IMG/VR virus record: IMGVR_UViG_3300037230_000020
Span: 1 to 22,026 of that record
Reading direction: 5' to 3' (one strand)
DNA from: a virus
Length of the DNA stretch: 22,026 nt
Part shown: piece after piece, positions 6,145 through 12,758 of the stretch
Position numbering within the stretch: the first letter of the stretch is position 1
Layout: each line of letters starts with the position of its first letter
Notes under the pieces: model-generated
Databases searched by the model: none
What the model saw: the letters and a program-made list of their open reading frames with translations, nothing else
Told to the model about the DNA's origin: nothing
Made by a program: the position numbers and the translations under genes

Positions 6145-6579
6145 GTGAAGAGTATTTCGTTTGGAACAATCTGTCTGCTCCTATTCGCCATAGGAAACGT
6201 CGCACATTCCCAAACCCCGGAACGGAAGCCGCTCGATGTCTACCTCACGTCCGACTGTTCGGATACGGTGGGAGGTATTGCTACCTCTGCCTTCCGGGAG
6301 AGGCTTCGCGCATCGGTCGGCTATTCGCTTGCGACGGGTCCGACCAAAGGGCATTCCGGTTGGGAGGTAATCCTGACGTGTGCTGCGATTCCGAGGCATG
6401 AGTCCAGCGGCTCCGCAGTGTCGTATGTCTTCGATGTGATTCTCCCTGATGGAGCGCGTTACTTCATTCAGCCGGGAGTCGGTGTAGTAGGTGTGGATGG
6501 GGTGAACGGGTGGGTGCAGAACCTGTTCTCCCAGTTCGACAACTGGGTAAGCCTCACTCAGAAAGGAATGAGCAACTGA
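6145..6579 (+). CDS. Exported protein of unknown function
   Basis: The GTG at 6145 is chosen: GAGGA stands five bases upstream and the peptide then starts with a signal sequence (MKSISFGTICLLLFAIGNVA, then HSQ). The longer in-frame ATG at 5986 would overlap the previous gene by 150 bases and bury the signal peptide. The product has 144 residues. After the likely cut near HSQT the mature part reads LDVYLTSDCSDTVGGIATSA, a helix with RERLRASVGYSL, then WEVILTCAAI and a strand-rich VSYVFDVILPDGARYFIQPG, ending in a helix with QNLFSQFDNWV. Two cysteines could form a disulfide. The family is not recognised; location is probably periplasmic. Confidence 0.75.
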   Translation: MKSISFGTICLLLFAIGNVAHSQTPERKPLDVYLTSDCSDTVGGIATSAFRERLRASVGYSLATGPTKGHSGWEVILTCAAIPRHESSGSAVSYVFDVILPDGARYFIQPGVGVVGVDGVNGWVQNLFSQFDNWVSLTQKGMSN

Positions 6580-6581
6580 AC

Positions 6582-7403
6582 ATGCTTTCAAAGACCCTCG
6601 TCATAATTGCCGCAGGAATCATGTTCACTCTGCAAACCCAGACTGCGGCCGTAGCGAAAAGGGCGGTCGTAAGTACCGCTCCCACGGCAAAGCCGAGCGA
6701 AGACGCACCTAACAAACGCGGAACTGAGACCCTTCCTCTCGTAGTGCATCCGGATACCCGCCCTCGCAGCAAAGACGAAATGGATTGGGTCGCGGAAAAG
6801 GAACGCACGGAAGCGTCTGAGAAGCATGTCGAGCTTGTCCTAACCGGAGTAGTTGCAGCAACCGGATTGCTGCAAATTGCTGTTCTCGGCCTTCAATGGT
6901 GGCTCATACGCCGACAGGATAGTCATACAGTCAATTCAGAACGTGCGTGGTTTTGGTGCAAAGCCGATATAACGTGGACGCCACTGGATAATGGCAAGCT
7001 TCAAGCGGAGGTCGGGTTTACCTATCTAAACAGCGGAAAGACCCCCGGTTTTATCAATGAGATAGGTTTTGCAATGGATGTACTTCCCAAGGGGATAAGC
7101 CTTCCAGATGTCCCCGAGGACTACTCCGGCAAAGACTATGAGAAATGGGGCGGAAGAGGATTGCTTGTGGTTCCCAACAATACCGTCAGCAGACTAGGTG
7201 GACTCGAAGCTGAAGGTTGGGTGTTCAAACAAATCGCATCCGGTGAGCAGGAGGTATGGGTTCATGGGTTTGTCAGGTATCGAGACAGCTTCGTAAACGA
7301 CCAAAGAGAGAGCCGATATTGCTTCAAATGGAATCCGCAACGAGGTGGTGGCGAATCATCTTTCTCCATTCAAGGCCCCGAAACCTACATTCGCGCAACC
7401 TAA
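6582..7403 (+). CDS. Membrane protein with C-terminal beta domain
   Basis: The ATG at 6582 lies two bases after the previous stop, pointing to coupled translation; a longer start at 6510 would overlap that gene. The product has 273 residues. Residues 1-25 (MLSKTLVIIAAGIMFTLQTQ) are a signal peptide or first membrane segment. A polar linker follows, then a second membrane segment at about 82-106 (VELVLTGVVAATGLLQIAVL, ending WWLIRR). The rest reads as a beta-rich domain with ERAWFWCKADI, TYLNSGKTPGFINEIGF, GEQEVWVHGFVRYRD and RESRYCFKW. The layout of helix, membrane segment, then ERAW/LxNxGKTPA-like domain is common in unnamed bacterial membrane proteins; I know no function. Confidence 0.8.
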   Translation: MLSKTLVIIAAGIMFTLQTQTAAVAKRAVVSTAPTAKPSEDAPNKRGTETLPLVVHPDTRPRSKDEMDWVAEKERTEASEKHVELVLTGVVAATGLLQIAVLGLQWWLIRRQDSHTVNSERAWFWCKADITWTPLDNGKLQAEVGFTYLNSGKTPGFINEIGFAMDVLPKGISLPDVPEDYSGKDYEKWGGRGLLVVPNNTVSRLGGLEAEGWVFKQIASGEQEVWVHGFVRYRDSFVNDQRESRYCFKWNPQRGGGESSFSIQGPETYIRAT

Positions 7404-7476
7404 GAGTGGAGTGGGGTGATTCAGAGCGGTCTCGACATCGACGGACGTGACTAAGAGGAAGTCGAATGAGGTGGGT

Positions 7477-7872
7477 ATGAGGAATCTGGTTCTCTGCGTA
7501 GTTTTAGGTGTCACAACCTTGGCCATAGAACCACAGGCCGCTGTGCAGGACCATGCTCCAACCGTGGAGCAATGTGTTGCGGATATGCGCCTTTGGAGTT
7601 CTCAAATGACTGATTACTGGATCGCCGACACTGCTCGAATGAAGTCGGGCACGCCGAACAAGAGCGAAGTAATGGGGTTGACTATCCGACAGCTTAGCGA
7701 GCGGTCTTCGGAAATGTTGGAGTGTATTTCCGTCGATCCAAGTGGGCGAGATGATTACAAGCAGGAGGCTTCTGAATACAACGCTGCCTATAATGATAGA
7801 TTTGAACGCTTCATTGTCCGTCACCACCTAATGGATCAGGTGCTTAAAGAGGATAAGGCTGGCATACGCTGA
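7477..7872 (+). CDS. Exported helical protein of unknown function
   Basis: The ATG at 7477 is preferred over the GTG at 7447 because GAGGTG sits directly upstream and the peptide then opens with a signal sequence (MRNLVLCVVLGVTTLAIEPQ, then AAVQD). The product has 131 residues. The mature part is helical, with TVEQCVADMRLWSSQMTDYW, then LTIRQLSERSSEMLEC and YNAAYNDRFERFIVRHHLMD. The two mature cysteines may pair. The family is not recognised. It is the last plus-strand gene and faces the end of the phage late operon, with a terminator between them. Confidence 0.75.
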   Translation: MRNLVLCVVLGVTTLAIEPQAAVQDHAPTVEQCVADMRLWSSQMTDYWIADTARMKSGTPNKSEVMGLTIRQLSERSSEMLECISVDPSGRDDYKQEASEYNAAYNDRFERFIVRHHLMDQVLKEDKAGIR

Positions 7873-7910
7873 TGTGACGTTTGGATTGGTACGGGTGGAA
7901 AACGAAAGCC

Positions 7911-7934
7911 TGGCACCCCGCCGAAGGGATACCA
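7911..7934 (-). terminator. Probable terminator of the phage late operon
   Basis: On the minus strand TGGTATCCC (7934-7926) and GGGGTGCCA (7919-7911) form a nine-pair stem including two G-U pairs, with the loop TTCGGC. It is followed by GGCTTTCGTTTTCC, which is U-rich although interrupted. It lies 35 bases after the stop of the last structural gene. The remaining bases of 7873-7969 show nothing else. Confidence 0.55.
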
Positions 7935-7969
7935 AGTCTGTTGTGCGGAATGATCACGCTTCTTATAAC

Positions 7970-9115
7970 TTATTCGATATACAAACTGTTGAAATACAAA
8001 TCGATGTAACCAGTTAGGGTTGAAGACCCTGAACAATTAAACTGCACCTGCACCAGGGCGAGGTTCTGTCCGGATGGCACACTCAGCGTGTAGACGGCCT
8101 GCACCAGTTGGCCGGTCTCGCTGAACATCGTCGTCCAAGTTGAGCCACCGTCGAGTGACGCCGTGATGGTTGCCAAGCATCCGGTACCGTAAGCGAGCGT
8201 AGACGCCGACACATAGAGCTTGGCCGCTGCGGTAGTGGTGAGCGCAGGCCATGAATGGTACAACGCTTGACTGGTGTACGCGCCCGGTCCCGAGCCACCC
8301 ATGTAGGTGTCGTCGCCGGGGTTCCCGTCGTAGCAGTAAGTCGGGTAAATCACCGAGGATGTGCCACTGGTGGTCGGGGCGGAAGTTGGACGATAGACGA
8401 TTCCAGCGCCTGACGGAGTGAGCAGAGAACCAATCAGGTAATAGCCGAGCTTGTTCAGGAAGTCGGCGGTGTTCTGCGTCGGAATCGGCGTGATTGCACC
8501 ACCGATAAAGCTCGGGTCGATGTAGTAGACCCAATACATCTGATTCTGGTTCAACCCGGTCAGCGTATACGGGCCTGCGGGGAGACAAGCGACTGACACA
8601 ACGAGTCCAATGCTGGCCGTGAATGGATCGACAACGATGTCAGCCAGACCGCCCGGCTCTGCATAACCGATTAGCGTTCCAGCGGTGGTAACAGGTATGC
8701 CGCTGGTCACAATAATGGCCAGGGTGATTGAGATGAGAACGTTATCGACTTCGACCCAGGTGGAGAATGTTCCGGATGGACGAAGTGAACGAATCCTGAA
8801 GTTATAGAGTTGACCCGCTATGACATTGCCCACGAACGCAGCGAACAGAGCCACATCGACGGTCCCACCAGCTAACCATGCACCTGCTCCGACCAATTGG
8901 TATTGAATCTGAATCTGCGTGACGGTGTTATCCAGCGGTGCAGTCCACTCTATTTCAGCGCGCGGGAACACATTGCCATCTGCACCAACGACAGCGGTCG
9001 CTGCCGAACTGATGACAGTCATCGACCCCGGAGGCGCTGGCGACAGTGGAATCTGTGAGGGCATCGCCGGTTGGTCTGTAATCAAAAGCTCCTCTGTCAT
9101 GTTCCACTCGTACAC
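7970..9115 (-). CDS. C-terminal part of tail tip protein, FN3-like, split off by an in-frame stop
   Basis: This is a 381-residue protein if GTG 9115 is used; ATG 9100 is the alternative. The reading frame itself is open from 9154, directly after the TAA of the upstream tail tip gene, in the same frame. The codons between (encoding ISTSITVNETDPS) already look like tail tip protein sequence, yet offer no ATG, GTG or TTG start and no good ribosome-binding site. Residues about 25-135 resemble a fibronectin type III domain: AEIEWTAPLDNTVTQIQIQY, then LYNFRIRSLRPSGTFSTWVE. The rest is glycine- and threonine-rich and beta-rich, ending in a jelly-roll-like segment (TLTGYIDLYFNSLYIE), as in receptor-binding or tip-associated proteins. 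It most likely is the C-terminal region of one tail tip protein; see the gene at 9155-11047. Confidence 0.7.
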   Translation of the reverse strand: MYEWNMTEELLITDQPAMPSQIPLSPAPPGSMTVISSAATAVVGADGNVFPRAEIEWTAPLDNTVTQIQIQYQLVGAGAWLAGGTVDVALFAAFVGNVIAGQLYNFRIRSLRPSGTFSTWVEVDNVLISITLAIIVTSGIPVTTAGTLIGYAEPGGLADIVVDPFTASIGLVVSVACLPAGPYTLTGLNQNQMYWVYYIDPSFIGGAITPIPTQNTADFLNKLGYYLIGSLLTPSGAGIVYRPTSAPTTSGTSSVIYPTYCYDGNPGDDTYMGGSGPGAYTSQALYHSWPALTTTAAAKLYVSASTLAYGTGCLATITASLDGGSTWTTMFSETGQLVQAVYTLSVPSGQNLALVQVQFNCSGSSTLTGYIDLYFNSLYIE

Positions 9116-9154
9116 GCTCGGGTCAGTTTCATTGACGGTGATGGACGTTGAGAT

Positions 9155-11047
9155 TTAAAGAGCGCCGTCATCGCCTGCGGAGTTCCGCATGGGCTGGACA
9201 ATCAACTGGGTTTTGTCTACTTCGAGGTATTTGTCGGTCCAACCAAACTGACCGAAGGTGAACTCCATCACATCGCACGGCTGCATCTGCCATGCGGCCA
9301 GACTCATAGGGAATGATCCAGAGCCTTGCTGCCTGTTGCGAAGCAGGCCAATCATGGCGACACGCTGGGCTTGTACAACCGAGATGACGCCGCGAAAGGT
9401 CAGTTCCTGCGGCAATGTGATACCACCGTCCTCCATCAGGAACTGGTTGGCTGCGAATCCGTGCAGAACGTCTTGAGCTACCTGCGGATAGTTGGTCATC
9501 GACCAACTGAGAGCCCACAAGTTATTGGTAACTCCGTAATAGAATCCATTGCGGTCGAAGTAGTTGCCGGTGAGTCCATAAGGATAGTTTGGTGCAAGAT
9601 ACGTCCCATTGACGCAGTTCACGAGGTCGCGTTGCTTGCGATAGTCCGACCAGTCCACATCGCCAACGAGAGTGCTCTCATTGAAGGAGAAGCTCGGCCC
9701 CTGCCAGTAAGCGGGGATGATGTTCCACTCACCACCGACGCGGGAGAGCTTGCCCGCTGCGCTGGTCATCATTTGAGCGAGGATGTCTCCCGGACTGGTC
9801 GCAGTATCCCAGTGCATGTGTTGCTGATAGTTGGCCTCATTGCCCTGCGAGGTCATAATCAATTCGTCGCACACGTTGGCCGCTGCGATGAGTTGAGCCT
9901 GATTCACGGAGCTATCCCCGAGACCGAATGACTGGATGGGGTCCGAGGTCAGAATGTCATTGACTTCCAGAGCCCAGTTCGAACTGAAGCTAGTCGAGCC
10001 GGTGCGCGGATCATAGAGCGGCTTGCCGTTGACGGTAATCCGAATCTCAGGCTGTGATGGAAACTGAGTTGTGTTGGCACCGACGTTGATGTACAGATAC
10101 GCGATGCCCTGTCCAATTGCGGTAGTCGGCCATGCCGGATCGTTGTAGTGAAGCTCTTGGCAGTAATCGCCGGCAACTTGGTCGCCGAATCGCGCCTCGA
10201 CATACACGAGGGATGAGCTTCCACCACCGCCGCCACCACTGAAGTTGTAATGCTGACCACCGGGACCGATGCCGTAGCCTAGACCATACCCCGGCTGTGT
10301 TGGGTCTTGCTGATCCGCAGCGGCAGCGCCACCGAACGTATATGCGCCCTGAATCTCTGCTGTCGCGTGGGTGTAGCCTGTGCCACCCGTAATCATGGTG
10401 ACAGTCCAAGCGCCTACAACAAAGTTAGTTCCATACCCACCCGCTCCGGAGTTAGTCGCCCAGGCAGAAGCTCCCGTGCCATCGCCGACGATGCGGACAC
10501 GGAAGCGAGTCGGCTTGACGTTGGTGAAACCACTGCCGCCCGTCGCTGTTATGCCGGTGATTGCTCCAGCAGAGATTGTGACCACCGTTGTCGGCGGTGT
10601 CGAGACAGCACCACATCCGATGTTCGCGGCCATGCCGTTCTGAGAGAAGTAGACGACGCGGCCATCAAGGTAAATGTTGATGTATGCGTCAAGTTCGTGG
10701 TTGGCGACGGCAACGACGAAGTTATAGATATAGTTCCCACCTGACCCACCCGCTCCGGTCGTTGACTCGTAGACGATTGCCCCACCGACTCTTTGCTGAC
10801 CCATGATGTACTGTCTTGGTTGAGCAAGGGAACGAGTCGAGATGTTCATGCCGCGATTGGAAGTAAGAGACTCGGCGATGGAGCCCGCAAGCATTCCAAT
10901 GCCAGCACCAGCCAGACCAGTCTCGATAGCACCGAGCGCACCGGACAGGAACAGACCAGCGGGGATAAGCTCGGGCGCAAGGATGGCAGTGCCGATGAGT
11001 AACGCATCCGCTGCGAGGATTGCTGCACCTGCGACGGCCTTGCTCAT
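9155..11047 (-). CDS. Phage tail tip / host specificity protein (gpJ-like)
   Basis: This 630-residue protein starts at ATG 11047, which overlaps the stop of the previous gene as ATGA; a GTG nine bases earlier is possible. Residues 1-55 are hydrophobic and glycine/alanine-rich (ILAADALLIGTAILAPELIP), usual for the N-terminus of tip proteins that close the tail lumen. The body has ARPRQ-like SLAQPRQYIMGQQRVGGAIV, a glycine-rich insertion (about 165-280), KPLYDPRTGS, and the later DVDWSDYRKQRDLVNCVNGT and LPQELTFRGV segments typical of gpJ-like and gene-transfer-agent hub proteins. It forms the tip that meets the host receptor. It ends at TAA (9157-9155); the same frame continues with related sequence, so it appears cut short. 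Confidence 0.85.
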   Translation of the reverse strand: MSKAVAGAAILAADALLIGTAILAPELIPAGLFLSGALGAIETGLAGAGIGMLAGSIAESLTSNRGMNISTRSLAQPRQYIMGQQRVGGAIVYESTTGAGGSGGNYIYNFVVAVANHELDAYINIYLDGRVVYFSQNGMAANIGCGAVSTPPTTVVTISAGAITGITATGGSGFTNVKPTRFRVRIVGDGTGASAWATNSGAGGYGTNFVVGAWTVTMITGGTGYTHATAEIQGAYTFGGAAAADQQDPTQPGYGLGYGIGPGGQHYNFSGGGGGGSSSLVYVEARFGDQVAGDYCQELHYNDPAWPTTAIGQGIAYLYINVGANTTQFPSQPEIRITVNGKPLYDPRTGSTSFSSNWALEVNDILTSDPIQSFGLGDSSVNQAQLIAAANVCDELIMTSQGNEANYQQHMHWDTATSPGDILAQMMTSAAGKLSRVGGEWNIIPAYWQGPSFSFNESTLVGDVDWSDYRKQRDLVNCVNGTYLAPNYPYGLTGNYFDRNGFYYGVTNNLWALSWSMTNYPQVAQDVLHGFAANQFLMEDGGITLPQELTFRGVISVVQAQRVAMIGLLRNRQQGSGSFPMSLAAWQMQPCDVMEFTFGQFGWTDKYLEVDKTQLIVQPMRNSAGDDGAL

Positions 11048-11511
11048 ACCCGCCACGCTCTCTTTATGCTCATGATTGGGATCTTCTTGAGACCCTTCTC
11101 ACCGGCGCAGACTATCTCCCGTCCGCTCAGGTGAACCAATCCGGCAATGACTCTGCCCGAGTCCTCAAGGACAACCAAGTCGCCCCGCTGTGCCATGAGG
11201 GGATGCATAAGCTCCGTTAGCTGATGCTTCGCAGCGCAATGGGCGGCGGCATCTTCGACTGTTCCCTTCTTGATACCAGTGACCTGTTCAATTGCGGAGA
11301 AGGCGGACTCTTGATCGGTATAGAGCCCTCTGAAGTCGCTGGCGATGTCTACGCCGGTCATTGCTTCAATTCCATTCGCCGCGAAGAGGGCGCAATCATG
11401 CGAACCCCAAGCGAATGGGAGGGACCGGGCGTTGACCAGGAACTGATGCAGGGATCGTGTAGCCCAGTGCTTCGCTCGAACGGGTCTGATTGGAGAGGCT
11501 ATGGGTTCCAT
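11044..11511 (-). CDS. DUF6950/NlpC-P60-like tail protein
   Basis: This 155-residue protein has the signature LPFAWGSHDCALFAANGIEA, with Cys40 after W-x-x-H-D, as in phage tail-associated NlpC/P60-like and DUF6950 proteins. GLYTDQESAFSAIEQ follows and then RGDLVVLEDSGRVIAGLVHL, the strand region that in active members supplies the histidine (H127 here is a candidate). Phage proteins of this kind sit just before the tail tip gene and are thought to be peptidoglycan-cutting or tip-assembly factors (lambda gpK is the known parallel). The third catalytic residue cannot be assigned, so activity is uncertain. It overlaps the previous gene by 13 bases and the next by four, showing tight coupling. 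Confidence 0.8.
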   Translation of the reverse strand: MEPIASPIRPVRAKHWATRSLHQFLVNARSLPFAWGSHDCALFAANGIEAMTGVDIASDFRGLYTDQESAFSAIEQVTGIKKGTVEDAAAHCAAKHQLTELMHPLMAQRGDLVVLEDSGRVIAGLVHLSGREIVCAGEKGLKKIPIMSIKRAWRV

Positions 11512-12056
11512 AGGAGAGCCTGGTCTGCAAGTTGCTCCACGAAGGAGCAGAAGGTATCGCCGGGGTAATACAGTTGCTGGTCAGCGTCCGTGTATCGTCG
11601 CTGATTAGCCCGTTGCAGATTGGCCAGCTTTGATTCGAGCGAGAGAGTTATCGTCAGTTCCTGAGTGCCGATACGGAACTTCGGTTGATCCACAACGCCG
11701 ACAAACAGTGGGTAAGGAACCCCGATGATATTGCCGGATGGGTCGAGCAGACCGAAAGAGATAGTGACCGGCGCACCTTGCTGTATCTCCGTCTGACAGG
11801 ATGTGAACAACAGTGGGTCGATGCCGCTCAAGCTGATGGTTGCCCCGTATGCCTGAACGTCAGTGCCTTCTACGATTGGAGAGAACTTGCCGAAGCTGCC
11901 CGTTCCTGTGTACGTGTTACCGCCGTAGACGAGATTGCCGACTCCGGTCCAGCAATAGATTGAGGCTGTCGCGAAGGTAATCTGCGCCATGAAGATCGGT
12001 CGAATGGCGTTCGACAGGAGCGGTGCCACCATGGGTGTGCTGATGTCACGCGGCAT
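11499..12056 (-). CDS. Tail hub protein, DUF2163/BR0599-like
   Basis: This 185-residue protein starts at ATG 12056, one base after the previous stop, with GGAGGT ahead of it inside the upstream gene; longer starts are rejected. The sequence has the family layout: ARPIFMAQITFATASIYCW-like strand (here IRPIFMAQITFATASIYCWT), NLVYGGNTYTGTGSFGKFSP, SLSGIDPLLF, GAPVTISFGLLDPSGNIIG, FVGVVDQPKF, and SLESKLANLQRANQRRYTDA followed by YPGDTFCSFV. The last block is very typical of DUF2163-like proteins that lie between the distal tail and NlpC genes in lambda-like and gene-transfer-agent tails, forming part of the hub under the tail tube. Confidence 0.85.
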   Translation of the reverse strand: MPRDISTPMVAPLLSNAIRPIFMAQITFATASIYCWTGVGNLVYGGNTYTGTGSFGKFSPIVEGTDVQAYGATISLSGIDPLLFTSCQTEIQQGAPVTISFGLLDPSGNIIGVPYPLFVGVVDQPKFRIGTQELTITLSLESKLANLQRANQRRYTDADQQLYYPGDTFCSFVEQLADQALLWNP

Positions 12057-12057
12057 G

Positions 12058-12711
12058 TTATCTGACCTCCACGGCGGAGATAGACACCTGAAGGAGCCGC
12101 GTAAAGTCCCCATGCCAGCTACGACTGTTCTTAGAGAGCTTGAACAGGCCGACCGTGTTGACCAGATTGATTGCGGTTGCGTTGGGCGGTGATTCTCTCA
12201 GCGATGGCCAGATTGAAATGGTCGCGTTACCCGATGAATCGGAGTTCACGTTCTCGCAGACGATGTGCAGGCGATAACCGATCTGGAGATAGTCCCCACT
12301 GAGCAACTGCCCGAACACATTGGGAGTCCAGCCGCTGGTGACGAGCAGGGTCGAACTGATCAGGTTGTATGTCCCGGTCGTGTTGCAGACTGGTGCGCCT
12401 TCAGCGGCTCCTAACGGGGTGGTTGCGAACGGATCGCCGATCTGAAACACGTTACTGATGCCGCGTAGCTCGGCCATGAACCCACGCCAAGGCGATGCTG
12501 TCCAGCGATTCATCTTTGGTAGCGTGAAGGAGAGAGACCAGCTATCAGCACCGGGCCAGGACTGCGTTTGATTGAATGCGGGCACATACGGAGACGCAAC
12601 ATTGGCTACCGTGTCTGTAAAGGTCACACTCAGGTCGCTCAGGCCCGGACAACTGGGTAGCGGGATGAGTGTGTACTCGTTCCCGCTGGGCAGCGTGATC
12701 GTAGAAGACAT
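12058..12711 (-). CDS. Distal tail-like phage protein
   Basis: This 217-residue protein starts at ATG 12711 with GGAA just upstream. It is beta-rich: VTFTDTVANVASPYVPAFNQ, then WSLSFTLPKMNRWTASPWRG, a glycine loop, then FGQLLSGDYLQIGYRLHIVC, ATISIWPSLRESPPNATAIN and LFKLSKNSRSWHGDF. The GDYLQIG.RLH...G.A.I.IWP.LR.SP pattern is one I know from phage proteins encoded right after the tape measure gene. In that position the product normally forms the distal tail ring joining the tube to the hub. It lies 47 bases after the tape measure stop and one base before the DUF2163-like start. The role is inferred from order and pattern. Confidence 0.75.
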   Translation of the reverse strand: MSSTITLPSGNEYTLIPLPSCPGLSDLSVTFTDTVANVASPYVPAFNQTQSWPGADSWSLSFTLPKMNRWTASPWRGFMAELRGISNVFQIGDPFATTPLGAAEGAPVCNTTGTYNLISSTLLVTSGWTPNVFGQLLSGDYLQIGYRLHIVCENVNSDSSGNATISIWPSLRESPPNATAINLVNTVGLFKLSKNSRSWHGDFTRLLQVSISAVEVR

Positions 12712-12758
12712 AAGGGTTCCGTTGTGGTCCGTGATGCGTCGAGTTATGAACTGGGAAC

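Noticed and set aside
8037-8588. Minus-strand open frame of 183 residues
   Set aside because: It is an out-of-frame shadow of the FN3-like tip gene, arginine-rich with no family resemblance.
9326-9931. Plus-strand open frame of 201 residues
   Set aside because: It is antisense to the tail tip gene, has no ribosome-binding site and no recognisable motif.
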